A DNA stretch of 64,000 nt from JBQTIU01 sp052387815 (GCA_052387815.1 JBQTIU010000039.1:14776-78775), one strand, 5' to 3'. Shown: positions 25,959 through 34,638, counted from the stretch's first letter. A program made the numbers and translations. The notes: generated from the sequence alone by a model not told the origin.

Positions 25959-27629
25959 TTACGCCTCGATGCCCAACTCCTCGGCGAAGATGTACTGCGT
26001 GGGGTGCATGGCGAAGCCCTTGACGCGCTTGTCGTAGGCGGTCTGGATCGCCCGCCACAGCGGCTGCACGATCGGGCCGTCGTCCTGCATGAGCTTCTGC
26101 AGCCTGGCCATGATCGCGCGGCGCTTCTCGATATCGAGCGTGCCCTCGGCGATGGAGAGCAGCCGGTCGAACTCGGGGTTCGAATAGCTGGCCTCGTTCC
26201 ACGCCACGCCGCTCCGGTACGCGAGACCGTAGATCATGACGCCCAAGGGCCGGTGCGTCCACGACGTGAACCCGAACGGCACCTTGTCCCAAATGGGCCA
26301 GTAGCTGGCGGCAGGCATGACGTTGAGCTTGACCCGGATGCCCGCCTCCTTCCATTGCTCGGCCATGACGGTGACCGCGTTCGCCTCCCAGGCCGGGTGA
26401 TTCTTGCACACGATCTCGAGGTCGAGCCCGTTGGGATAGCCGGCCTCGGCCAGGAGCTGCTTCGCCTTGGCGATGTCCTGCTTCGGCATCGGCAACTTGG
26501 CGTATTCCGGGTGGATCGGCGAGATATGGTGGTGCTCGCCCAGCGCGCCGACCCCGCGGAAGACGACGTCGAGCACCTTCTGCGAGTCGACCGCCAGCTT
26601 CAACGCCTGGCGCACCCGCACATCGCTGAACGGCTTCTCGTTGTTCTTGCCGCGCGCCACGCCCGTCTGCGAGGTCGTGGCGGTATACATCGCGACATGC
26701 GGCAGCGTCTTGATCGCGTCGAGCTGGGCGAAGTCGACCTCGTAGAGGCCGTCGACCTGCTTGGAGGCGATCGCCTGCACGTAGGGCGCCGGGTCGCTGC
26801 CGAGGTCGATGATCTCGAGCGTGTCGAGATACGGCCCCTTACCCCAGTAGTCCTTGCGAGCGCGCAGGATCGCCTTGACGCCGACCTGGTAGTCGACGAG
26901 CTCGAAGGCGCCGGTGCCGTTGATCCCGGCCTTGAACGCGCCGTTCTCCTCCGGGTCGAGCATGTAGAACGGATAGTGGAAGAGATGCTCCGGAACCGCC
27001 AACTGGGCCGACTTGCCGTTGAGCCGGACGGTGAAATCGTCGACCTTCTCGATCGCCTTGGAGTCCCACAGCCGCGTCGACATCACCTTCTTGCCGTCCT
27101 TTTCCTGCCCGGTGTCGTACTCGTCGAGCATAAAGGACTTCAACAGGCCGAGGATCGACGAGCCGGTCGCCGGTTCGAGCACCCGCTTGATGTTCCACAC
27201 CACATGGTCGGCGACGAACGGCTTACCCTTGCGCCATTTCACGTCCTTGCGCAGGTGGAGCGTCCAGGTCTTCAAGTCCTCGCTCGCCGCCCATTTCTCG
27301 AGGAGGTGTGGGCGCGTGACGTTGTCGTTGCCGGTGCGCGTCAGATATTCGCAGCTCTGGCGGATGAGGTTGCTCGCCTCGACCCAGGTGATGTTATGCG
27401 GATCCTTGATCTCGTGGACCCGCATGGCGATCCTCAGGCGACCGCCCTTGGGCATCGCCGTCTGCGCCTGGGCGCCAGACGGATCGGCTACGCCGGCGAA
27501 GGCGTAGGCGGCGCTCGCCGACAGCCCGATGAGCGTCGCCGTGCGCAGGAACTCACGGCGGTCGATGCGGCCGGCCTCCAGTTGCGCCACCAGCTTCGGC
27601 AGATAGGGGTGTTCCTTCGGTTCGGTCAT
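25959..27629 (-). CDS. Peptide-type ABC transporter substrate-binding protein (SBP family 5), Tat-type signal
   Basis: 556 residues from ATG 27629, preceded by GGAG at 8 nt; a longer frame to 27707 is not supported. The N-terminus has a twin-arginine motif (DRREFLRTATLIG) and hydrophobic core ending near AGAQAQT, so the folded protein is probably exported by Tat. Family 5 features follow: HLRKDVKWRKGKPFVADHVVWNIKRVL, GTGAFELVDYQVG, LKLAVDSQKVLDVVFRG and AGYPNGLDLEIV. The ligand may be a peptide, opine or other amine-containing compound. It is the first gene of the ABC set 21883-27629. Confidence 0.93.
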   Translation of the reverse strand: MTEPKEHPYLPKLVAQLEAGRIDRREFLRTATLIGLSASAAYAFAGVADPSGAQAQTAMPKGGRLRIAMRVHEIKDPHNITWVEASNLIRQSCEYLTRTGNDNVTRPHLLEKWAASEDLKTWTLHLRKDVKWRKGKPFVADHVVWNIKRVLEPATGSSILGLLKSFMLDEYDTGQEKDGKKVMSTRLWDSKAIEKVDDFTVRLNGKSAQLAVPEHLFHYPFYMLDPEENGAFKAGINGTGAFELVDYQVGVKAILRARKDYWGKGPYLDTLEIIDLGSDPAPYVQAIASKQVDGLYEVDFAQLDAIKTLPHVAMYTATTSQTGVARGKNNEKPFSDVRVRQALKLAVDSQKVLDVVFRGVGALGEHHHISPIHPEYAKLPMPKQDIAKAKQLLAEAGYPNGLDLEIVCKNHPAWEANAVTVMAEQWKEAGIRVKLNVMPAASYWPIWDKVPFGFTSWTHRPLGVMIYGLAYRSGVAWNEASYSNPEFDRLLSIAEGTLDIEKRRAIMARLQKLMQDDGPIVQPLWRAIQTAYDKRVKGFAMHPTQYIFAEELGIEA

Positions 27630-27775
27630 GGGTGAATCTCCTGGTTGGACACGGGATCCATTCGGGCGGCGGGTTCGGTTCCAGATGCCGTCATGCGCTC
27701 GCCGCAACCGATTTCGTCGGGCAGGTCCACAATACTACTCGACTTGCCGCGGCCCGTCCACCCCGAGGATCGGCG

Positions 27776-27918
27776 CGGCAGGGCTATCGCATATGGACCC
27801 CTTGGGGCGCGCGCGCAGGTTTCGAATCACGGGCAACTCCCTCACGCAACTTCCGAATCCAGCCGGGCTCTGTCGAGCACATATCGAATCAGAAAATCCA
27901 TATGCGATTCCCCTGTCG
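27776..27918. repeat. 22-bp imperfect inverted repeat spanning 143 bp
   Basis: Left arm 27776-27797 and right arm 27897-27918 contain a perfect 12-bp inverted core (ATCGCATATGGA / TCCATATGCGAT) and match at 19 of 22 positions overall, with about 99 bp between them. The arms stand 85 bp before an IS256-family transposase stub, so they may be ends of lost or miniature mobile elements. Otherwise the 27630-28002 interval holds only the unmarked upstream region of the receptor gene; no gene was seen in it. Confidence 0.5.
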
Positions 27919-28002
27919 ACGCGGTGATGTATCAGATTTTGCGTCAGGCAAGGAAAGGGATACTCGCGGGTTTGCCGAGAACCCATCACGAGGAGCACCC
28001 CC

Positions 28003-28218
28003 ATGCTACAGACTGTGACGATCCAGAGCCTGCCGCAGGCGTTCGAGGTAATCAAGGCGATGCAGTTGAACGGCTACGAATGGGGCGAGGACTATCGCCG
28101 GGCCGGCGGCAAGGCTGTGGCGGAGGTTATCGAGGGCCAGATGGCAATGGCGGCCGACGGCCATCTGGCCGCGAGGGGCGCCGCGGGAGCGACAGGCGGA
28201 TGGGATCAGTCCCACTAA
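28003..28218 (+). pseudogene. N-terminal stub of an IS256-family transposase
   Basis: A 71-codon frame with GAGGAG 8 nt before its ATG starts MLQTVTIQSLPQAFEVIKAM and runs through QLNGYEWGEDYRRAGGKAVAEVIEGQMAMAADGHLA. I recognise this as the first 60 or so residues of the IS256-type transposases of about 400 residues that normally continue with a DRRNG-type segment. Here it changes to an unrelated tail and stops. All DDE catalytic residues are absent, so it is an IS relic. It differs from the complete transposase at 62587-63894, meaning two distinct IS256-family elements visited this region. Confidence 0.65.
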
Positions 28219-28300
28219 CCGCTTCTTTGGTTCTAATCTGGGCAATCTGCCTGCCCAACCGGGTGCGTGTGGCTTCGCATATATCAGAAATATCAGATGG

Positions 28301-28350
28301 TTGACATTAGTAGGATTGGTCCCATTATTATTCCCACTATCATCGTGGGA
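28301..28350 (+). promoter_or_regulatory. Candidate promoter with overlapping start-site dyad
   Basis: A perfect TTGACA (28301-28306) precedes CATTAT (28323-28328, 16-bp spacer) or TATTAT (28326-28331, 19-bp spacer). Directly downstream, TCCCAC (28332-28337) and GTGGGA (28345-28350) form a 6-bp dyad that would sit at the transcription start, an operator-like arrangement. The stretch is strikingly A/T-rich for this window. It points at the gene starting at 28478. Confidence 0.5.
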
Positions 28351-28477
28351 CGAATTGTGGTTGATCTCCGCCCCGGCCGAGTGTCGAATCACCGGCTACA
28401 AAAGACCGGAGCTCCGGGGCCGCCCCGCGTCTCCCGGCCGCCAGGCAACGGGATAGACGCCCCAAGGGATCAACGCC

Positions 28478-29923
28478 ATGGACGCCGAAGCGCTGTTGCA
28501 GGAAATCTCCGACCATTGCCGCCTTGTGGGCATGGCCGAATCCACCTTCGGCCGGCTGGCGGTCAACGACGGCAAGTTCGTCAGCCGGCTCAAATACGGC
28601 GGCCGCATCACGACCGAGACGCTTGAGCGCGTCCGCTCTTACATCGCCGAGCACGCGCCGCAGGCCCGGAACGGAGTCCGGCCGCGGGTGCTGGCGCGGC
28701 CCGGCCGTCCCGAGCCGGGGCGCCCGGCGCCTCAGCCTCCCGTCGCCGGCGGGCCGGCGCGGAACGGAGCGGCTCCTTCGGGCGACGGGCCGGCGCCGGC
28801 GCCCGAGAGCAACTTCCGCTTCTTCGACAACCGGCAGAAATACCTGCTGTTCATCAACACCTGCAGCGAGAAATGGGTCGTCGCGCAGCGCGTCAGCCTG
28901 GAGCTGGGGAACATCCATCCACGGCCGCCCGCGGTGCGGATGTTCGACGCCGGGGTGGGCGACGGGACGGTGCTGGCGCGCGTCATGCGCGCGATGCACC
29001 AGCGGTTTCCCACCATGCCGTTCTACATCGTCGGCAAGGAGATCAGCCTAGAAGACGTCCGCCTGACGCTCGAGAAGATGCCCGACCGGTTCTTCGAGCA
29101 CCCCGGCTCCGTCCTCGTCATGACCAATCTCTACTACGCCGCGGCGCCCTGGCTGGTGCCGAATTCGGTGACCGCGGCGTCGAGCCTGGTGTGGCGCGAG
29201 GTGGCGCTCACCGGCACCATGGCCCGCGACTTCGAGGAGCAGATCACCGACCTCCAACCGTTCCTGGCCGAGAACTGGCGGGCGCGCGTGAGCCCGTTGA
29301 GCGGCAACCCGGTCTACGAGCGCCCGGTCGTGCTCATCCTCTACCGCGAGGACCACCGCTTCCTGCTCGATTCGGTGATCCCCAAGCGCGGCGCGACGCG
29401 GGCGGACTACGACCTCGTGATCGCCTCGCAGCCCTATCGGGCGCGCGCCCCCCTCGACTTCAAGGCGAAGAAGGTCATCGGCCCGCTCGCCCGCAGCCTC
29501 GGGCCCGGCGGGCGGCTGCTCGCCATCCATTCGCACGGCGATGATTTGGGCCTTGAGATCGTCCGCCGCATCTGGCCGGACGAGAACCCGTTCCAGCACG
29601 ACCGGCACCAGCTCCTCAAAGCGGTGAAGGCGGAGCTTGGGTCCGCCGGCCGCAACCTTAACTTCAACGCCTACGCCGACGCGCGCTCGCTGTTCCGCTA
29701 CGACATGTACACGCTGCCCAACGAGATCAGCAGCACGATCGGCACCTCGACCCTGTTCGCGGCGTGGAACGCGGCGATCTACGTCGCCCAGATCGAGGAC
29801 GGCCGGCTCGAGGGTGTGATCGGCGACCGCCGCTATCTCGATGCAACCCGCCACGTGCTGATGCGGCATGGCGGGCTGTGGTTCTGGGACGAGTCCTTTC
29901 TGATCTCGCGCAAGCGCGACTGA
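28478..29923 (+). CDS. SAM-dependent methyltransferase-like protein with N-terminal helical domain
   Basis: 481 residues from ATG 28478 with AAGGGA 8 nt upstream. Residues 1-60 form a small helical domain (LLQEISDHCRLVGMAESTFGRLAVNDGKFVSRLKYGGRITTETLERVRSYI) that looks like a DNA-binding repressor fold. A Pro/Arg/Ala-rich linker follows (about 62-110). The rest resembles a class I methyltransferase, with a glycine-rich SAM loop VRMFDAGVGDGTVLARVM and later LARSLGPGGRLLAIHSHGDD. I know of similar unnamed proteins in alphaproteobacteria but no established substrate. It is followed after 20 bp by an MTHFR-like gene, suggesting a shared one-carbon function, and is preceded by a good promoter. Confidence 0.75.
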   Translation: MDAEALLQEISDHCRLVGMAESTFGRLAVNDGKFVSRLKYGGRITTETLERVRSYIAEHAPQARNGVRPRVLARPGRPEPGRPAPQPPVAGGPARNGAAPSGDGPAPAPESNFRFFDNRQKYLLFINTCSEKWVVAQRVSLELGNIHPRPPAVRMFDAGVGDGTVLARVMRAMHQRFPTMPFYIVGKEISLEDVRLTLEKMPDRFFEHPGSVLVMTNLYYAAAPWLVPNSVTAASSLVWREVALTGTMARDFEEQITDLQPFLAENWRARVSPLSGNPVYERPVVLILYREDHRFLLDSVIPKRGATRADYDLVIASQPYRARAPLDFKAKKVIGPLARSLGPGGRLLAIHSHGDDLGLEIVRRIWPDENPFQHDRHQLLKAVKAELGSAGRNLNFNAYADARSLFRYDMYTLPNEISSTIGTSTLFAAWNAAIYVAQIEDGRLEGVIGDRRYLDATRHVLMRHGGLWFWDESFLISRKRD

Positions 29924-29943
29924 CCCCGATTTCGAGGTGCCCT

Positions 29944-30864
29944 GTGGCCGAGCCGATCGCCGCGACCGACGGCATCCCCGATAACGGAACCGCCGCCGAG
30001 CGGCGGCACATCCGGGCGCTGCTGCGCGGCTTCTCGATCGAGGTCTCGTCGCGCGACGCCGCGGCGCTCGATGCGTGCCCGGACCATCTCGATCCGGGAA
30101 CGGATGTCTATTTGAACTGGATTCCCGGCGACACCCATCACCGGACCCTCGACGCGGCCGCGAGGCTCCGCCGCTCGGGCTTCACCCCGGTGCCCCATGT
30201 CGCGGCCCGCTACCTCGCGAGCTTCACCCAGCTCGCCGATTTTCTCGCCCGCCTGTCCGGCGAGGCTGGTGTCACCCAGGCGCTGGCGATCGGCGGCGAT
30301 CGCGAGCGGCCGATCGGCCCGGTCGAGTCGGGCCGGCCGCGGCTCGCGACGGGCCTGTTCCAAAAGCATCGGATCACCCGCGTCGGCATCGCCGGCTATC
30401 CCGAGGGCAGCCCGAGGATCTCGGAATCGGTCCTCGAGGCGGCGCTGGCCGCGAAACTCGACGACGCACGGCGCGCGGGCCTGGCGCCTTATGTCGTCAC
30501 CCAGTTCGGCTTCGAGGCGGAGCCGATCGCGGCGTGGCTGCGCAAGATCCGCGGCCGGGGAATCGACGCGCCCGTCCGCGTCGGGCTCGCCGGCCCCAAC
30601 AGCATCACGACGCTGATGAAATACGCCTTGCGCTGCGGCGTCGGAGCCTCGGTGCGGGCGCTCTCCCTGCGTGGGCCGTCGATCGCGCGCCGGCTGACCG
30701 AGGCCGGCCCCGAGCGGACCATCCGCGACCTCGCGCGCGCCCTCGCCGACGATCCGGCGCTCGGCATCGCGGGACTTCATTTTTTGCCCTTCGGCGGGTT
30801 CGCGCGCACGGCCGACTGGGTCCGCGCGGCCCAACGGAGCGACCTCGCTCTGGCCGTGGAGTGA
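29944..30864 (+). CDS. Methylenetetrahydrofolate reductase-like protein
   Basis: 306 residues from GTG 29944 with GAGGTG 6 nt upstream. The sequence follows the MTHFR TIM barrel: RGFSIEVSSRDAAAL, DVYLNWIPGDTHHRTLDAAARLRRSGFTPVPHVAARYL, ALAIGGDRERPIGP, GIAGYPEGSPR and YVVTQFGFEAEPIAAWLRKIRGRGIDAPVRVGLAGP. It is a divergent short form often found apart from metF; such paralogues occur in folate-linked demethylation pathways. Reduction of methylene-THF, or the reverse, is plausible but unproven. The pair with the methyltransferase-like gene upstream is the most informative context. Confidence 0.8.
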   Translation: MAEPIAATDGIPDNGTAAERRHIRALLRGFSIEVSSRDAAALDACPDHLDPGTDVYLNWIPGDTHHRTLDAAARLRRSGFTPVPHVAARYLASFTQLADFLARLSGEAGVTQALAIGGDRERPIGPVESGRPRLATGLFQKHRITRVGIAGYPEGSPRISESVLEAALAAKLDDARRAGLAPYVVTQFGFEAEPIAAWLRKIRGRGIDAPVRVGLAGPNSITTLMKYALRCGVGASVRALSLRGPSIARRLTEAGPERTIRDLARALADDPALGIAGLHFLPFGGFARTADWVRAAQRSDLALAVE

Positions 30865-30875
30865 CGCGCCGCAGG

Positions 30876-31237
30876 TCAGGGGGGCGATGATGACGCCGGC
30901 GTTTGGTCACGACCCTGGGTCTGACCGCCGATGAATCGCTCGCGAAGGACTCGCGAAAGATAATCGATAGCGTACACGGTCGCGATGAAGAGGATGATGA
31001 TCAGGCACGCCTCTTCCAATTCGTAGGCGCGCAACCGGTCGCTGAGCAGGAAGCCGATTCGCCCGCGCCGATGATGCCGAGGATTGAGGCTGAGCGAACG
31101 TTGTGCTCGAACATGTCGAGCGTATTGGACAGCATGATCGGCAATACCTGGGGCAGCCTGGCGAAGCGGATGACAGGCAACTCGTTGCCGCCCGGCGCCC
31201 TGACCGCGTCGATCTGTTTCCGGTCGAGGTTCTCCAT
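30876..31237 (-). pseudogene. phnE remnant: phosphonate-type ABC permease C-terminal part, 5'-truncated and frameshifted
   Basis: The minus strand encodes ENLDRKQIDAVRAPGGNELPV and IMLSNTLDMFEHNVRSASILGIIGAG, an excellent match to the coupling loop and last part of PhnE. Near 31060 one G is missing after GIIGAG. Restoring it continues the family sequence in the next frame (GIGFLLSDRLRAYELEEA, then LFIATVYAIDYLSRVLRERFIGG) to a stop at 30876. The N-terminal half, including the first helices, is gone; the homology begins at the very end of the neighbouring carbamoylase gene. This is a double-damaged gene, probably left by a deletion that removed phnCD and the start of phnE. Confidence 0.85.
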
Positions 31238-31247
31238 ATCCTCGGCG

Positions 31248-32174
31248 CTAGCCCGCCGGCGGGCGGGCGGCGGCGATGAGAGCGTAATGCTCCGGCCGGC
31301 GGTTGCGCTCGAAATCGAAGAAGCTCTTGTAGTAGGGCGCCATCGCCATGTCGCAGCGGTAGGTGATGAGCTCGTCGCCGAGGCCGGTGGTCATCGCCAC
31401 GACATCTCCCGAGGGCGCCACGATAGCGCTGTGGCCCAGCATGTCGACGCCCTCCTCGCGGCCGGCCTTGGCGGCGGCGACGATCCACAGGCCGTTCTGG
31501 TAGGCGGCCGCCTGCATGCACACCAGATGATGGAAAGCGCGGTGCGCGTTGTGGTCGGGCCAGTCGGGAAGCTGGGCCGGCGAATTGAAGCCCAGCAGGA
31601 CGAGATCGGCGCCCTCGAGGGCCATCACCCGAAAGGTCTCGGGCCAGCGCCGGTCGTTGCAGATGCACATGCCGACCTTGGCCCCGAACGCCTCCCACAC
31701 CGGGAACCCGAGATTCCCGTCCTCGAAATACAGCTTCTCCAGGTGCTGGAAGGGCAGGGTCGGATCGTTGACGGCACTGCCGGGCACGTGCACCTTGCGA
31801 TACTTGCCGAGGATGCGGCCGTTGGGGTCGACGAGGACCGAGCTGTTGTAGCGGCGCGTGCCCCCGCCCTCGCGCGCGAGTTCGCAATAGCCGAGATAGA
31901 AGCCGATGCCGAGGCCGGCCGCCGCGTCGAACAGGGGCTGGGTCTCGGGTCCCGGCAGCGAGGGCTCGAAGAAGCGGTCGACCTCGGCCTGATCGGCGAT
32001 GAACCAGCGCGGAAAGAAGGTGGTCAGCGCCATTTCGGGGAAGACGACAAGTTCCGAGCCGCGCGAAGCGGCCTGGCGGAGGAGGTCGATCATCCGCCCG
32101 ACGACGGAACGGCGGGGCTCGGCGCGGGCGATGGGACCGAGTTGGCCGGCCCCCAGCGTCAGATAGCGTGACAT
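31248..32174 (-). CDS. N-carbamoyl-D-amino-acid hydrolase (nitrilase superfamily)
   Basis: 308 residues from ATG 32174. The protein tracks the Agrobacterium D-carbamoylase closely, including GAGQLGPIARAEPRRSVV and FQHLEKLYFEDGNLGFPVW. All three catalytic residues are in place: Glu47 in FPEMALTTFFPRW, Lys127 in KYRKVHVPG and Cys172 in CICNDRRWPE. It hydrolyses N-carbamoyl-D-amino acids to the free D-amino acid, CO2 and ammonia, in the cytosol. Genes for a DAO-like flavoprotein and an M20 hydrolase lie upstream in the same operon, so the D-amino acid made could be oxidised at once. The phnE remnant follows directly. Longer upstream frames are spurious. Confidence 0.9.
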   Translation of the reverse strand: MSRYLTLGAGQLGPIARAEPRRSVVGRMIDLLRQAASRGSELVVFPEMALTTFFPRWFIADQAEVDRFFEPSLPGPETQPLFDAAAGLGIGFYLGYCELAREGGGTRRYNSSVLVDPNGRILGKYRKVHVPGSAVNDPTLPFQHLEKLYFEDGNLGFPVWEAFGAKVGMCICNDRRWPETFRVMALEGADLVLLGFNSPAQLPDWPDHNAHRAFHHLVCMQAAAYQNGLWIVAAAKAGREEGVDMLGHSAIVAPSGDVVAMTTGLGDELITYRCDMAMAPYYKSFFDFERNRRPEHYALIAAARPPAG

Positions 32175-32212
32175 CGAAACCTCGCTCGTGCGTGGATGAC
32201 CGGCGCCCTTCC

Positions 32213-33346
32213 CTAAGAGCCGGTCCGGAACCGCCGCGGCGACAGCTCGGCGGCCCGCACGCCGGCCTGCGTGAGGTCCTCGGGCAGGGCGTCGCGCTCG
32301 ATCAAGCCGGCGAGCGCGCGCGCCAGCGCGGGCGAGGTCTTGATGCCATAGCCGCCTTGGCCGGCCAACCAATAGAACCCTTCGAGCTCGGGATCGCGGC
32401 CGACCACCGGCGAGCCGTCGGCCGCGAAGGTCCGCAAGCCGGCCCATTTGTGGGTCACGCGCTGGACGCTGAGCGTGGTCGCGCGCTCGAGACGCTCGAC
32501 ACCGATCGCCACATCGATGTCCTCGGGCTGGGCGTCAGTGGGCTCGCTCGGCGTGGCATCGGCGGGCGATACCAAGAGGCGCCCGGCGTCGGGCTTGAAA
32601 TAGAACTCCTCGTCGATGTCGGTGACGAGCGGCCACGATCCCACCTCCAGGCCCTCGGGCGGGTCGATATTGAAGGCGGTCCGGCGCTGGGGCACCAATC
32701 CGACCGGCCGGGCGCCGGCCATGGCGGCGACGCGGTCCGCCCACGCGCCGGCCGCGTTGACGACCAGGGCGGCTTCGAAACGTCCGGTGCTCGTGGCGAT
32801 CTCGAAGGCGCCGTTCCGGTGCTCGAGCGCGCTGACCTCGGCGCCGGTCAGGATCGTCCCGCCACGGGCGCGGGCGCCCTTCAGGAATGCCTGATGGACC
32901 CCGTGCACGTCGAGGTCGAGCGAGCCCGGCTCGAAGATCGCCGCGGCGACGTAGTCCGGCCGCAGCACCGGAACCCGCTCTCGCGCCTCATCGGGGGCGA
33001 TTTCGTAAAGCGCGGACGCGAACTCGCGGCCGCAGGCGAGTGCGGCGGCCACCGCCTGGCGCTGGTCGGTGCGCGCAATGGTGACCAGGCCGCGCGGCGC
33101 CACCAGGGGAGAATCGCTCAGTCCGTCGGGCGGGTGCTCGAAGAACGCGCGGCTCGCCCTCGCCAGGCGCCGGATGACCGCGTTGCCGTAATACTCGGTG
33201 AAGCTCGCCGCCGAGCGCCCGGTCGAGTGATAGCCGCAAAACGCTTCGCGCTCGACCACCACCACCTTGCGGGTTGCGGCGAGCTCGTAGGCAGCCGCCG
33301 CCCCGGCGATGCCGCCGCCGATCACCAGCACCTCGTATGCGCTCAC
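32213..33346 (-). CDS. FAD-dependent amine/D-amino acid oxidoreductase (DAO family)
   Basis: 377 residues from GTG 33346, which overlaps the M20 stop by 4 nt. The N-terminal dinucleotide motif (YEVLVIGGGIAGAAAAYELA) and the family motif STGRSAASFTEYYGN are followed by the DAO fold with AALVVNAAGAWADRVAAMAG and a C-terminal GFYWLAGQGGYGIKTSPALA. Relatives oxidise glycine, sarcosine or D-amino acids and pass electrons to oxygen or quinones. In this operon its natural job would be to oxidise the D-amino acids released by the D-carbamoylase 38 bp downstream; that link is inferred from context. Confidence 0.88.
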   Translation of the reverse strand: MSAYEVLVIGGGIAGAAAAYELAATRKVVVVEREAFCGYHSTGRSAASFTEYYGNAVIRRLARASRAFFEHPPDGLSDSPLVAPRGLVTIARTDQRQAVAAALACGREFASALYEIAPDEARERVPVLRPDYVAAAIFEPGSLDLDVHGVHQAFLKGARARGGTILTGAEVSALEHRNGAFEIATSTGRFEAALVVNAAGAWADRVAAMAGARPVGLVPQRRTAFNIDPPEGLEVGSWPLVTDIDEEFYFKPDAGRLLVSPADATPSEPTDAQPEDIDVAIGVERLERATTLSVQRVTHKWAGLRTFAADGSPVVGRDPELEGFYWLAGQGGYGIKTSPALARALAGLIERDALPEDLTQAGVRAAELSPRRFRTGS

Positions 33347-34638
33347 GACGCGGCCGGCCTCGCCTCGGCCTCGGTCGCGAGATAGAGGCCGAGGAGTCGC
33401 GCCGCCAGACGGAAATCGGCGATGTCCATTGCCTCGTCGGGGTTGTGGCTGCCATTGGCGTTGCGGATGAAGATCATGCCGGCGGGGACGCCGAGATTGG
33501 CGAACACCACGGCATCGTGGCCGGCGCCGCTCGCCATCTCGAGGGCGGGAATGCCGAGCTCCCGACTCGCCCGCGCGAGCCGCGCGCGCACGCCTTGATC
33601 GAGGCGCGCCGGCGCGCAATAGCTGGGCTCGCCCAAATCGAAGCGCACGCCGTACCGCGTCTCGAGCTCGGCCGCCAGCTCCTTTGCCCGCGCGCGCATC
33701 GCGTCCATCGTGCGGTCGGACAGGCTGCGGAAGTCGAGCACGAAGCGCGTCTCGCCCGCGACCTTGGTGGGTCCGTGATGCAAGGGGTCGGTGGTGAACT
33801 CGCCGACCGTGAAGGTCAGATCCTGGCCCTCGCCTTCGAGCCGCACCCAGTCCTCGTGGAGCCGATGGACAAGCGCCGCCGTCGCGGCCACGGCGTCGCG
33901 CCGCAAGGTCCGCGGCAGCGCCCCCGAATGGCCGTAGGCGCCGAGGCAGCGCGCCCGCCGGAAGCGCAGGCAGCCGCGGATGCCGGTGACGAGCCCTAAG
34001 GCCACGCCGCCGCCTTCCAAGACCGGTCCCTGTTCGATATGCACCTCGAGGTAGCCGCGCAGGCACGAGCGCGTGAGATAGGGCTCGCCGCGGCGAATGG
34101 CCGCGACATCGCAAGCGCACTCGGCCATGTGCTCGGCGAGCGTGCGCCCGGAGTCCGACCGCCGGACCCCGTCGAGGACCGCAGGCGGCAGGAGTCCGAA
34201 GGCCGCATGGGCGCCGACATAGCCGAAATCGAACCACGCCGCCTCCTCGGCTCGGATCGCCATGACCGTGAGGTCGAAGGCGGGGGCAAGCCCGGCCTGC
34301 CGGAAGCCGGCCAGCGCCGCCAGCCCCGCGACCACGCCGGCGGCGCCGTCGAAATTGCCGCCCTGCGGGACCGAATCGAGATGCGAGCCGATGACGAAGG
34401 CCGGCGCGGCCCGGTCGCGCCCGGGCAGGGTCATGTACAGATTGGCCGCGGCATCGAGCGCGATCTCGAGGCCCAGGTCTTCGGCCGCCGCCTGCGCGAT
34501 GTCGTGCCCGGCCTGCTCGCCCGGCCCGTAGGAGTCGCGCACGATGCCCCGTCCGCGACGGGTGCGGGCCGCCAGCGCATCGAAAAGCCGTTCGGCCAAT
34601 CCGATATCCGGCTCGGGCCACCCACCCGCTTCGGCCAT
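33343..34638 (-). CDS. M20-family Zn-dependent N-carbamoylase/amidohydrolase (hydantoinase-carbamoylase type)
   Basis: 431 residues from ATG 34638. The binuclear-metal motifs of the L-carbamoylase/allantoate amidohydrolase group are clear: GSHLDSVPQGGNFDGAAGV (metal-binding His and bridging Asp), IRAEEAAWF (Glu-Glu), LEVHIEQGPVLEGG and the C-terminal MASGAGHDAVVFANLGVPAGMIF. Possible substrates are N-carbamoyl-L-amino acids, beta-ureidopropionate or allantoate. It overlaps the DAO-family gene by 4 nt. A PuuE-like gene across the divergent promoter makes an allantoate role conceivable, while the D-carbamoylase makes a hydantoin role equally so. Confidence 0.88.
   Translation of the reverse strand: MAEAGGWPEPDIGLAERLFDALAARTRRGRGIVRDSYGPGEQAGHDIAQAAAEDLGLEIALDAAANLYMTLPGRDRAAPAFVIGSHLDSVPQGGNFDGAAGVVAGLAALAGFRQAGLAPAFDLTVMAIRAEEAAWFDFGYVGAHAAFGLLPPAVLDGVRRSDSGRTLAEHMAECACDVAAIRRGEPYLTRSCLRGYLEVHIEQGPVLEGGGVALGLVTGIRGCLRFRRARCLGAYGHSGALPRTLRRDAVAATAALVHRLHEDWVRLEGEGQDLTFTVGEFTTDPLHHGPTKVAGETRFVLDFRSLSDRTMDAMRARAKELAAELETRYGVRFDLGEPSYCAPARLDQGVRARLARASRELGIPALEMASGAGHDAVVFANLGVPAGMIFIRNANGSHNPDEAMDIADFRLAARLLGLYLATEAEARPAAS

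Noticed and set aside
27800..27850. A T-loop-like GGTTTCGAATC resembling a tRNA 3' part
   Set aside because: The flanking bases do not pair into a T-stem and no acceptor or anticodon arm can be built.
28006..28392. Minus-strand frame opposite the transposase stub
   Set aside because: No family likeness and it crosses the A/T-rich promoter region.
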